A stretch of 64,000 nucleotides of DNA, taken from contig CM074146.1 in the NCBI GenBank assembly GCA_037178625.1, positions 930,001 to 994,000 on the forward strand, given 5' to 3'. The notes below the pieces were generated by a model. It made no database searches. It worked only from the letters and a program-made list of their open reading frames with translations, and was not told the DNA's origin. Numbering within the stretch: position 1 is the first letter of the stretch; each line of letters opens with the position of its first letter. The position numbers and the translations under genes were made by a program. Positions 12,441-22,245 of this stretch are shown in pieces. The DNA is from Skeletonema tropicum. Taxonomy: Eukaryota > Bacillariophyta > Thalassiosirophyceae > Thalassiosirales > Thalassiosiraceae.

Positions 12441-13813
12441 TTAGCCTTCTATCCCACTTTCGCCTCCTCTCCTCTTCCTCTTTTTAGATGCCCTCTCCCC
12501 ATCCTCACTCTTTCCTCCTTCGGATAATCTTTCTTTATATTCCGTGCCACGATTGACTGTAACGAAGCATAGCAACAAGTCCACCACTAGTTCCCAAACT
12601 GAATCATGAGTTTGCTTAAAAACCCACATGACCCTATAAAACTTGTCGTTTGGAAACTCGTAACCCATCTCATTCTTCTTCTCACCCTCCTTTACATCCT
12701 TCTTTTCATTCTTCTTTAATTCTAAGCAGATCTTTTGCAGATTTTCTTGAGACATCTCTGTTTTTACTTGCTTCAATCTTTCCCTCAGCTTCATATTTTC
12801 TTCTTGTTTCTTCCTGTTTTCTGTTTCTACTTGCTTCAATCGTTCCCTCAGCTTCCTATTTTCTTCTTGAAGATTTGCTCGGACTTTCTCTTCAACAACC
12901 CCATTCCTCTTTCCCTCTTCGTTCCTGAACTCCTCTTGAAGCTGAGCAGCATCGGTTCGTTGGTTTTTCTCTTCATCAAATTCATCCATTTTCAGATCGA
13001 GATCGAGGTCGGGATCGGGATCGAGGAATTCTTTCATCATATCATCATCCATATCAAAGGAATTTCCCACTGCCGTTTGCTACAAACGAGGCATCAGGAA
13101 TAAGGGTAAAAGGTAGGCATAAGAAGATAACATAACATACGACAATTTCTACTTACTTCAGTTGTTTCAGGCGGCGGATCTGGGAGCAAACTTGCTTGAG
13201 TCTGCTCGCTTACTTCCACTGTTCCAGCGGTTGGACTTACGGGTGGACTGGGATGTTTCGGTGTGGGCAAAGGGACTTTGTCGAGAATAAATTGACGCAT
13301 ACGTGCAGAAAACTTTGCAAAAAGCTTGAGATCTCCTAATGTTTTGCTTTCACTCTTCGCTCTTACTTTTGCATGGTGCTCATCGCTGTGGTGCAAATGC
13401 TTGCGTAGCTCAGCTTCACTCGGGAACGATATCTTGCACTGAGTGCATTCCAAGTAGTTGCATCCTGATTCCTCTCCCATGTTTTTGGCTTGTCTCTTTC
13501 GCATTTTCTTATTGGCTTCCTTGACTGACTGCTCAATTTTCTTGTTGGTGTATTTGAAGCTGATATTTGCTCCATCTGTCCACTTCCGGATCATCTTAAT
13601 CGTCGGACACGCCCCGGGAAGGTCAGTGCGTCTGACGGAGTCAGATCTACTCCCTAGTATATCCCCAGGAGAAGAACAAAACGAATTACTCCTACCTTCC
13701 ACTTGATCTCCATCCGGAAATCCTTTGCAAGGTAGGAGTAATTCGTTTTGTTCTTGGCCTCGGCATGTACTGGAAGCTGGCCTTTCCGAAGTGTCCGAAC
13801 GTGTTCGATCCAT
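12441..13813 (-). CDS. C2H2/jaz-type zinc finger plus coiled-coil protein, paralog 2
   Basis: Two exons: 13813-13157 and 13079-12441. The donor is GTAAGT after GAA, the acceptor is TTTGTAG before CAAACG, and the junction is phase 0, giving about 431 residues. The protein parallels paralog 1: the same KWTDGANISFKYT segment, the zinc finger CTQCKISFPSEAELRKH...H, a KSESKTLGDLK motif, a Pro/Thr-rich linker, and a long coiled coil. In the coiled coil a 16-18 residue unit (ENRKLRERLKQVETENRKK) is repeated. The same tail (YEFPNDKFYRVMWVFKQ) and a basic C-terminus follow. The second, degenerate finger of paralog 1 is replaced by FARMRQFILDKVPLP-like sequence. Function unknown. Both copies keep intact frames and splice sites, so both are probably expressed. 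Confidence 0.75.
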
Positions 13814-14295
13814 GGTGCAGAACTGGAGCTACTTACTCAGAGAATCCTAGCGTGGCATGGTTGGTATCTGCTTTGGAGAAGTCCAATGGACGGCGCCTTC
13901 CAATCAATTGCAAATGAACACACGCGTTATGTGCTGCCGCTGAAAGTTCCTGAGGCTCGCCATCAAACGGAGACTTTTCTGTGAAGTTGAAGCAACTGCC
14001 ACCCTCCTCGATATAGCCCAAGCCACGTCCCCGGCAAAGAGATACTGGTTGATCGACTCTCTATATAGCTTGAGTTTCATCAACCTCTCTTTTGACCAAG
14101 CCACTTTCCCGGCAAAAAGAAGCTGGTAGATCATGCTGTGAAATGCTCACAGTCTAAAAGAAAGAGACACATGCGTATGTGGATGATGACACTTCTATTT
14201 TTGGGCGACAAAGCCGGGCATTGCATACAAACACGATAGCTGCACTTTCTTCCCTCCACTACAATCGACCACCATTTCTCAAATCAATCGTAGTA
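13814..14295. other. Gap between zinc-finger gene 2 and AFG1
   Basis: No gene is seen. It holds the 5' flank of the minus-strand zinc-finger gene and the short 3' flank of AFG1. Much of it is shared with 11640-11965. An imperfect repeat, CCGGCAAAGAGATACTGGT (14031) and CCGGCAAAAAGAAGCTGGT (14109), is present. Confidence 0.5.
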
Positions 14296-16107
14296 TTACT
14301 GCATATAATCAATCTGTTTTGCTCGATCGACATCATCTTTCAGTTGCAAATGTCCAGTCCACTTCTTCTGCAAGTACTTCTCACTCCTCATCTCCTCCAT
14401 ACGACTCCTCGTCCTATCAAACGCAAACACCTCATCACAATGCTCATTCTCCAAATCAACCTGAAACATCTCCTCCGGCCTGGTCTCAGCCTGAATCACC
14501 AACTTGACATGATTCTCATACAGCGCATCAATCAATGTAATCCACCGCCGCACCAAATTAACCTCATGATACTGCAACTTGGGTACATCCTCAATAAACA
14601 CCGTATGGAATCGTTCCCCAATCGCCAGGTAATCCGCCGCACCAGCAGCCTTGGCACATAAATCTGCAAATGAAAATCGAGCAACACTACATTCCTCACT
14701 TGCCTTTGGAATGTACACCTCACGTCCCTGTACATCCAACACCATGGAATGAATATCTGACCCCTTGGTCAACACTCGAAATAACTTATCAAACCTCCGT
14801 TTCGTTCTCCCATCATCCTTATTCCCCACAAAGTACACACGTTGCTTCCCACTATCATCATAACTATCCCCCTCCTCATCCTTCTGCACCAATCGATAAT
14901 CCATATCACTCTCCCACATACTCACAACATGACACTCACTTTCCAACAAATCAATAAATGGGACAAACAAATCACGTTGTAATCCACCCTTGTACAAATC
15001 TCTTGGCGGTCGATTACTCGTTGCTACAATCACTGCTCCACATTGTAACAGTGCAGTGAATAAACGTTTTAATAAAAGTGCATCGGCAATATCAGTCACT
15101 TGAAATTCATCAAAGCAAATGATTTTACCATGGGAGAGTGTCGTTTGAATGACGTGATTGATGAGTTGATTGCCGGTGAGGCCGTGGGTGGTTTTGGCAA
15201 TGTGGATTGATTTGTGTATGTTGAGCATGAATTTGTGAAAGTGTACTTTTTGTTTGATCATCATAGATGCAGATGAATTGGCTGCTGATGCTGGATCATC
15301 ATCAGTATCATCATTTTCAGTGTCTGGATTGTCAGGCAATGAATTGTAAAATAGATCCATACAATAAGTTTTACCACATCCAACTCCTCCATGTAGATAC
15401 ACTCCCTTTGGCTTCTTTGCGTTTGTCGATGACTCTTGATTTGATGATGATGGTGCACTGGAGGATGAATCAGTTGTCGAATTGTTGCTCCAAGATGAAA
15501 ATAAACTTGATAAACTCCAGCCACCGCTCTTGTTACCACCTCCATTCACATCATCATTCACACTGCAATCAACATCACCAACATCACTATGATGAAACGA
15601 CGGAGAAGACACATACTTCAAACAATCCACACGAAGTCGATCTAATTCACGCAAGGCACGTATCTGATGTGGATCACGAGTTACTTCGCCTGACGCAATG
15701 AGTGATTCATAATGGAGTAGTAGGCTGCTGCTGCTTGATGCTTTGTTGGGACTGTCGATAGTATTATTGTCCGTATTATTGACAGAAGTGATTGTGTGCT
15801 CTCTCGGTAATGACAGCGGCGGCGGTAGTGGTGAAGATGGCAATACCACAATTCCTTCGCCGCTTTGTTGATCCATGGAGGATTTTTTTATCGTGCTGAA
15901 ATAATTATTGACGCTGTAACACTGATTTCTGTAACATGATGGTTGCGGTGGTCGAAGAACAGCAGCGGTTAACGCAGCAAGAGGTGAAGATGATATTTTT
16001 GTAGCGCTTGACAAACAATGACGAAGATTACGCCGATGGTCAGTTTTTATCGGCACGTAATGTGAGCATTTTCTGGTGGAATGGGCTGTGAAGAAAGACG
16101 ACCTCAT
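14296..16107 (-). CDS. AFG1: AFG1-family mitochondrial AAA ATPase
   Basis: A single exon of 603 codons encodes an AFG1/LACE1-type P-loop ATPase. Walker A is GGVGCGKT (about residue 240) and Walker B is IICFDEFQV (about 325). These are followed by the family signatures TSNRPPRDLYKGGLQRDLFVPF and FIEDVPKL, and a C-terminal FAFDRTRSRMEEM. The N-terminus is Arg/Ser/His-rich without acidic residues for some 70 positions, as expected of a mitochondrial presequence, and the ATG at 16107 was chosen for that reason. In yeast and animals AFG1 is a mitochondrial inner-membrane/matrix ATPase that helps degrade or disassemble respiratory-chain subunits. The linker between presequence and ATPase core is Ser/Asn/Asp-rich (about residues 100-230), making it longer than usual. 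Confidence 0.93.
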   Translation of the reverse strand: MRSSFFTAHSTRKCSHYVPIKTDHRRNLRHCLSSATKISSSPLAALTAAVLRPPQPSCYRNQCYSVNNYFSTIKKSSMDQQSGEGIVVLPSSPLPPPLSLPREHTITSVNNTDNNTIDSPNKASSSSSLLLHYESLIASGEVTRDPHQIRALRELDRLRVDCLKYVSSPSFHHSDVGDVDCSVNDDVNGGGNKSGGWSLSSLFSSWSNNSTTDSSSSAPSSSNQESSTNAKKPKGVYLHGGVGCGKTYCMDLFYNSLPDNPDTENDDTDDDPASAANSSASMMIKQKVHFHKFMLNIHKSIHIAKTTHGLTGNQLINHVIQTTLSHGKIICFDEFQVTDIADALLLKRLFTALLQCGAVIVATSNRPPRDLYKGGLQRDLFVPFIDLLESECHVVSMWESDMDYRLVQKDEEGDSYDDSGKQRVYFVGNKDDGRTKRRFDKLFRVLTKGSDIHSMVLDVQGREVYIPKASEECSVARFSFADLCAKAAGAADYLAIGERFHTVFIEDVPKLQYHEVNLVRRWITLIDALYENHVKLVIQAETRPEEMFQVDLENEHCDEVFAFDRTRSRMEEMRSEKYLQKKWTGHLQLKDDVDRAKQIDYMQ

Positions 16108-17035
16108 CGATGATTGAGAAGAAATGATTTTTTGCTGCCTTATTTTAACGAGGCGGGATAATGATCATTTTATATGCTGCTCTTCACTCGCTGCTTGGTT
16201 GGTTGCTTCATGTTCATGAACTATTGTATGCATAAAACGCAACGCATGCATGTCATGTCATTAATTTTTTGACGGACGCGCGCTGCACGCACCTCGATAG
16301 ATAGATAGATAGGATAAAGGTATTTACAACCTACTTCTAAGACTTTTAGGTACGTACGTACATTCAAGACTCTCGCGATTTTTTGCCCTGTATCGTAACC
16401 GAGGAAGAAAGTGCCGCCTTACGGACGCGAGTCTACTCGCTGCCGTAGCCGTAGGCAACCAGACAGGATGGTAATGGTAACGCTACCGACCTGCTAGGCC
16501 CGCCAATGCACCTCATTCTAATATTCTTGGCTCATATTGCTCTTCGCCTTTTTAGAGTGAAGGTGAAGAACAAATAGAAAGGATGTATAGAGGCAGATAG
16601 TAACAGTAACAATATCAATATCAATATGATCTTTCTACTTTGACTTAGACTTCTGGGGTGCGATCTGGAAAATATATCGCTGCTACAGCACATGTTCGTT
16701 ATCACTTAGCATAGATAATGTCGCCTCTTGAGGGCCCACCAGACGTACTTTAAAATCGTTGTTACATATTGTATTTGATCTTTCTACTCTTTGACTTTGG
16801 GATATTGATATTCCCCCATTCACATCTTCACATCACATCTAGTGCTTAATCACTAGCACACACACAACTTCAAACTCTCATATAACGTATAACGACACTT
16901 ACAGTTACAGTCACAGTCCTCCTTTGCCCTCTCTTACCAGTTCGAGATTATTCACTCATTCACTAACTTCTTCTGTCACTCTACTTCGCATCCACCTTCA
17001 TCATTGGCACATGAAACTGAAACTTCAAACTCTCA
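16108..17035. other. AFG1 upstream region and left part of ankyrin duplication
   Basis: No gene is seen. Position 16108 onward must hold the AFG1 promoter. A GATA run lies at 16297-16310. From about 16400 the sequence is shared with 20755 onward (GAGGAAGAAAGTGCCGCC word), so this is the start of the duplicated ankyrin segment. Confidence 0.6.
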
Positions 17036-17990
17036 TCAAACAACGACACTTACAGTTACATCCCTCCTTGCCCTCTTGCACGGTCTCTCCCTAACCCTAA
17101 AAGTATGTTCCTGTTCCTGTTGATGTTGATTACTATTACTAAAGTGCTTCATAGCGTCCCCAATCAGTCTCACAGTTCTGAAGGATGCATGGCTCAGTAT
17201 TGCATGCTGGAGTGGGATCATTTGCTCATAGTCTCGAAAGGAAGCCGCTCGGACTGAGTACGATAACAAGGCATGGACTGATTCGTGATTCAGCACTTGT
17301 CTGGAAGAGGTGATGTCGCCATCGTCTTCAAATAGGGAGCTCGAACCATCACATGCAAAATGTAACGGAGTCTTCCCATCATGATCTTGAATATCGCATG
17401 CTTGAGGGTAAGCATGTGCTATCATTGATATAACTTCTGGATTTGCTCCAGATCCCGCAGCAACATGAAGAGGTGTCCGACCGAGACAATCCATGACTGC
17501 TGCCATGTGAGGACATAGATGAAGCATCTGAGCAATGATATCAGATGGAGGGTTGTATCGAACTGCAGCATGTAGGAAGGTCATGCCGTTGAACTCGGAG
17601 CACGCCATGATGGCGCTGGCAATGTTTCGAAAGAGTGTTGGGTCGGATAGGACGGTTGACCGTAAGGTCTCCCAGTCTTGGCCTTGGCGGACGAGGAGGT
17701 GTAGGACTTCACCGATGGAACTGAACATGGTGTACTATGAATATTTTTTTATGCTATTACTCCAGTAGAGCTTTCCGTAGTTTTAAGTTTGAATTTGAAG
17801 CGAAGGTTCATTAAAGAACATGATGTAAATAGAGTACTACTAGTACTACTTAGCAGGTGTTGTGTTCTTTATTCATTTAGGGAAGGGCCCAAAACTTCGT
17901 GGTCTGCAAAGATTTACGGTTCTAAGATGTACAATAATACCTAATACTTAGTTCCTCACAGCTGTCTAAGTAATAGCCAAAGTAAACACT
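16400..17990. repeat. Segmental duplication A (ankyrin gene copy 1)
   Basis: About 1.5 kb is repeated in the same orientation at 20755-22245. Similarity is highest across the ankyrin CDS (almost identical) and falls off on both sides, with small indels in the flanks. Confidence 0.9.
17036..17728 (-). CDS. Ankyrin-repeat protein, copy 1
   Basis: A single-exon 230-codon gene. Ankyrin repeats are clear: NGMTFLHAAVRYNPP, LGRTPLHVAAGSGANPEV and DGKTPLHFACDG, with a weaker MIPLQHAILSHA. The start is MFSSIGEVLHLLVRQ and the C-terminus is basic (RERPCKRARRD). Ankyrin proteins of this size are abundant in diatoms and mediate protein binding; no partner can be inferred. The copy at 21232-21924 differs at only one residue (Ser here, Pro there, in LSHASFRT), and the DNA is nearly identical. 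That suggests a very recent duplication or gene conversion. The last codons happen to contain CCCTAACCCTAAA, which is not a telomere. Confidence 0.85.
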   Translation of the reverse strand: MFSSIGEVLHLLVRQGQDWETLRSTVLSDPTLFRNIASAIMACSEFNGMTFLHAAVRYNPPSDIIAQMLHLCPHMAAVMDCLGRTPLHVAAGSGANPEVISMIAHAYPQACDIQDHDGKTPLHFACDGSSSLFEDDGDITSSRQVLNHESVHALLSYSVRAASFRDYEQMIPLQHAILSHASFRTVRLIGDAMKHFSNSNQHQQEQEHTFRVRERPCKRARRDVTVSVVV

Positions 17991-18188
17991 TTACCTTGTA
18001 CCTGCAAATTCAGCTCAGCTGGTTCAAGTTCAACCACATCTGGTCGGTTCTACTCCGGTTTTTCTTTCGAGATGCAGCTGCGCACCTCACCTTTTTGTAT
18101 CTTTATTCTTCATAGTACCACCACACCCATAAAATACTTCCATCTGCTATGTACAGAGAGCACCGCGAAGCTCCCTACCAGCAACAAG
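17729..18188. other. Gap between ankyrin gene 1 and the next gene
   Basis: The first part is the shared 5' flank of the ankyrin duplication. The remainder (about 17990-18188) must carry the promoter of the plus-strand gene. No other element is seen. Confidence 0.4.
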
Positions 18189-18773
18189 ATGAGCAACAAC
18201 AGTCTAGACAAGACGAAGTTCGACAGCAAGGATGGCGACATTCCCTTCATTCTTTGTACACCAACAAAAAATGACAACGATGAGGTTGATGTTCTGCCTT
18301 CCTTTGATGCAAAAGAGTCTCCAAGGCATAACTTTTTCCTCAAGCCTCGTCGTTCATGCAAGTGTACACTTGGACTTGGCTGTTGCTGTCGTCATCGTCA
18401 TGAGCAGAATCAGAATAATATGAGCACTGACACCGAACCTACCTGGAACGACGGTGACAGAGACTTGTCCGACGAGCAATTGGAACGCAACAGTTCCAGC
18501 TCTCCTATGCCTATGCCAACCTTATCCTTTGATGTGATGGTCACCCCTCCGACGGTTCCGGTGATCAATCTATTGCAGCGTCAACGTCCCTCTCACTCTC
18601 AAGAAGAAAAACAAGAAGGAAACGACAATGGTGATAACAACTCGTCCTCCACCTCCAAGATGTTGCCTCTATTTCCAAGCTTAGGTTTAGGACGTCAGCA
18701 GCATTCTCAGCAGCAGTCTCAGCAGCAGCACCCTCCTGCTCTCCGTCGCCCTATTGCTCGTCACCCACGATAA
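18189..18773 (+). CDS. Hypothetical Ser/Gln-rich protein
   Basis: I do not recognise this 194-residue product. The start at 18189 (MSNNSLDKTKF) is preferred over 18072 because the extension (MQLRTSPFCIF...) is unlike the rest; the longer form could, however, give a hydrophobic N-terminus. Visible features are a Cys cluster next to basic residues (RRSCKCTLGLGCCCRHRH), an acidic Ser stretch, and a C-terminal Gln/His/Ser run (QQHSQQQSQQQHPP). No membrane segment lies within the preferred form. It is not in the ankyrin duplication. Confidence 0.5.
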   Translation: MSNNSLDKTKFDSKDGDIPFILCTPTKNDNDEVDVLPSFDAKESPRHNFFLKPRRSCKCTLGLGCCCRHRHEQNQNNMSTDTEPTWNDGDRDLSDEQLERNSSSSPMPMPTLSFDVMVTPPTVPVINLLQRQRPSHSQEEKQEGNDNGDNNSSSTSKMLPLFPSLGLGRQQHSQQQSQQQHPPALRRPIARHPR

Positions 18774-20754
18774 TGGGCATTTGCTCGCCTAGCCCCAGCT
18801 AATGCATGCAATCGTGATCGTGACCCTTGCAAGGAAAAGTCCTGACATATCTCTAGAGGTCATCGATTGCTAATTCACCGCTATCAATATCAAGAAACAA
18901 GAGAAAGATACTATCACGCTGATGCTGTGTGTATCTTAAACCGTCTCGCACAAAGCCACACTATACATCTTGAAGTAGTTGCTGGAGAAGATTCGTTGTG
19001 AAATAATTGTAGAACTGTATTGACAAAATAAATGAACATTTGATTAATTCTTATTGTGCTATAATTTTCCTAGTTTATTGATTGCGTCTTTGTTCGAGCA
19101 TTACGAAGAGGCATGAAAAGGAAATGTTACACACAGAATTCAAGCTATGACCTTGTGAGAGAATTCATGTTCATGTTCATGTGTTGACAAGTCAGAGACA
19201 TCCGTTGTAACTGACTTGATCTTGATTGAGTTTAAATAGTGCAGAAGATCATACCTCAGCTGTTGTTGTTGACTGGATTGAGATTGAGTTCGATAGTGCA
19301 GAAGACCACCTCTCGGTTGCCGCTGTTGACTTGATAGGGTTAGAGAGACATTCTGTTTGAGGAAGACAGAAGTAGAAGAGAAGATCTTCTCTTGTACTTA
19401 GTTGACTCACTTGACTCCGCAACCGCAAGTGATGATTATTTTGAGAAGGAAGTAATCTGGGTAAACATATGATATAGAAGGACAAAAGGAAAAGAGCAGT
19501 GACTTGACCTTATTACAAGCAGCTCGTACGTATCTTGAATTGGCCGTGAACTTGATCGTGATTGCAAAGGAGTAAAAAACGTATCTTGAACTTCGGCAGA
19601 ACATGAGAAAGAGGCAGACTAAATAATTGTGTACCTGTTATTTACGAGTTCGATGGGTGTGGCCATCATGTGCCCTGCATGCGGCCATCTACAATCTCTG
19701 CCTGATCAAGTCAAGTTGAAGCGGGACAGGATAGAAGTAAGGCTTAAGAGACATATCAGTATCTAATGAGCCTTATTATGTAAGTAGTGACTGAAGAACT
19801 TGAAAAACCGAACCGCAGAGCATCGGCATCGCAGCAACCAACGATAACTCTGATAAACTTGGGGGGGAATCGCCCAGCTCCATACCTCTCTTTTGAAGTA
19901 TATATCAAGATCAGATACGTCTCTGATCAGGAAATTCTTTGTAGGGATTTGCCAAACCCAAACCTACTGGAGAGATATATACCTATTCCTGTTCGGTTCC
20001 AGTTCCAGTTCCAGGGCCTCGCCCAGTCTCCAGTAACTTGCACGTCACACCGAAAGCGAAAGTAAGCATGAGTGCAAATGTCCACTATTGGTACTGGCTA
20101 GAGGGTAGGAAACGTTGATAGTATCTTTATGTTTACGTATCTTCCTTCCGAGACCTTGCTAAAAGGCTCCGAGTCACAGTCTTGGTTGTTTCAAAACAGC
20201 ATTCGAATTCGAATTCTTCAGTTATTCGAACCCGAAGGCGAAGGCCGAAGAAATAATCAACTATCGTACAACAAGTCTGAATGTTCATCTCTTGCTCTTG
20301 GTCTTTGTATTTGGCAGAGACTCGATTCGACTCGATACCTGTCCATTTCCGGTCTTCATCCAGCTACATCCAGCTAGCTGTTTGCATCTCTACAGCTACA
20401 GCGAAGCAAGACCAACGGGTGACATGCTTGGTCATCTTGATGCAGTGCAAATGCAAACTTCACTGATGGCTGGATGGAATCGGAATCGCAGCAAATGAAC
20501 ATTTAAATATATTCTCGGTAGATGCTACTCTCTTCCCCAGAGTAACATCTTGCATAATGTGACACCTCTGTAGAGATCGCTAAAGAATGCGCAATCATTT
20601 GCTGGAAGTCTACTCATCCCCGATGACAAGTACATGGAGAAGACTGTAACCCCCGCCCATTCGAGTCTATTTTCGCAGGACGTACAACATAATACGTACT
20701 TAAGAACATTCAGAATAGATAGAGATAGAGAGAGAGCGAGCAGTGTTCATTCCA
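18774..20754. other. Gene-poor stretch
   Basis: Frames here are short and lack protein-like character. It contains an imperfect tandem repeat (19211-19329), short runs such as GTTCCAGTTCCAGTTCCAG near 19997, and nothing else I can assign. Confidence 0.5.
19211..19329. repeat. Imperfect tandem repeat, about 60-bp unit, two copies
   Basis: Two copies share the order TTGA(T/G)..TGAG, then TAGTGCAGAAGA(T/C)CA, CCTC and GCTGTTG...TTGACT. Small differences separate them. Confidence 0.6.
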
Positions 20755-22245
20755 CCTAAACGAGGAAGAAAGTGCCGCCTAGCGAGCGAGAGCCGTAGGC
20801 AACCAGAAGGATGGTAACGCTACCGACCTGCTTGGCCCAGCAAATGCACCTCATTCTGGTTCTTGGCTCATCTTGCTGACAATATGCTGACTCGTCTTTT
20901 TAGAGTGAAACAAAAAATACACATGATGCATAGGCAAATAGTAACAGTAACAATAATGATCTTCCTACTTTGACTTTGGGATATTCACATTCACATCTTC
21001 ACATCACATCTATTCTAGCACTACCACTAGCACACAGCTTAATCACTGGCACACACACAACTTCAAACTCTCATATAACGTATAACGACACTTACAGTTA
21101 CAGTCACAGTCCTCCTTTGCCCTCTCTTACCGGTTCGAGATTATTCACTCATAATTCACTAACTTCTTCTGTCACTCTACTTCGCATCCACCTTCATCAT
21201 TGGCACATGAAACTGAAACTTCAAACTCTCATCAAACAACGACACTTACAGTTACATCCCTCCTTGCCCTCTTGCACGGTCTCTCCCTAACCCTAAAAGT
21301 ATGTTCCTGTTCCTGTTGATGTTGATTACTATTACTAAAGTGCTTCATAGCGTCCCCAATCAGTCTCACAGTTCTGAAGGGTGCATGGCTCAGTATTGCG
21401 TGCTGGAGTGGGATCATTTGCTCATAGTCTCGGAAGGAAGCCGCTCGGACTGAGTACGATAACAAGGCATGGACTGATTCGTGATTCAGCACTTGTCTGG
21501 AAGAGGTGATGTCGCCATCGTCTTCAAATAGGGAGCTCGAACCATCACATGCAAAATGTAACGGAGTCTTCCCATCATGATCTTGAATATCGCATGCTTG
21601 AGGGTAAGCATGTGCTATCATTGATATAACTTCTGGATTTGCTCCAGATCCCGCAGCAACATGAAGAGGTGTCCGACCGAGACAATCCATGACTGCTGCC
21701 ATGTGAGGACATAGATGAAGCATCTGAGCAATGATATCAGATGGAGGGTTGTATCGAACTGCAGCATGTAGGAAGGTCATGCCGTTGAACTCGGAGCACG
21801 CCATGATGGCGCTGGCAATGTTTCGAAAGAGTGTTGGGTCGGATAGGACGGTTGACCGTAAGGTCTCCCAGTCTTGGCCTTGGCGGACGAGGAGGTGTAG
21901 GACTTCACCGATGGAACTGAACATGGTGTACTATGAATATTTTTTTTATGCTATTACTCCAGCAGAGCTTTCCGTAGTTTGAAGCGAAGGTGTTCATAAA
22001 AAGAACATGATGTAAACAGAGTAGGTACATACTCTTTGCAGGTGTTGTGTTCTTGTTCTTTGGGAATGGGTCCCAAGACTGCAGTGGTCGTACAACGTGG
22101 CCGCAAAAGATGTTGCGGTTCTAAAATGTCAAAAATTTTTAATTCCTCGTGTGCCAAAACTAATTATGAGATGCCGCGGTACCCGAATACGTCCTCCACA
22201 GCTGCTTTATTAAAAGCCACCTGATACCGGTTCACTTTACCCCGA
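20755..22245. repeat. Segmental duplication B (ankyrin gene copy 2)
   Basis: Second copy of the segment at 16400-17990, same orientation, about 4.2 kb away. The CDS is nearly identical; the flanks have several indels. The right edge decays gradually past about 22100. Confidence 0.9.
21232..21924 (-). CDS. Ankyrin-repeat protein, copy 2
   Basis: A 230-codon single-exon gene with the same ankyrin repeats as the copy at 17036-17728. The only protein difference is Pro instead of Ser in LSHAPFRT. The start ATG, the stop, the 3' flank and about 100 bp of 5' flank are shared. The upstream flank here has GAAGCGAAGGTGTTCAT where the other copy carries a short insertion, so the two promoters have begun to diverge. 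Function: a generic protein-binding ankyrin protein. Confidence 0.85.
   Translation of the reverse strand: MFSSIGEVLHLLVRQGQDWETLRSTVLSDPTLFRNIASAIMACSEFNGMTFLHAAVRYNPPSDIIAQMLHLCPHMAAVMDCLGRTPLHVAAGSGANPEVISMIAHAYPQACDIQDHDGKTPLHFACDGSSSLFEDDGDITSSRQVLNHESVHALLSYSVRAASFRDYEQMIPLQHAILSHAPFRTVRLIGDAMKHFSNSNQHQQEQEHTFRVRERPCKRARRDVTVSVVV

Noticed and set aside
17085..17105. CCCTAACCCTAAA, a telomere-like sequence (also near 21290)
   Set aside because: Fewer than two full repeats, and it lies in the last codons of the ankyrin genes, present in both copies by duplication.
20281..20498. Overlapping short plus-strand frames near 20.3 kb
   Set aside because: Under 85 codons, no motif, no splice partner and no conservation in the duplicated segment.
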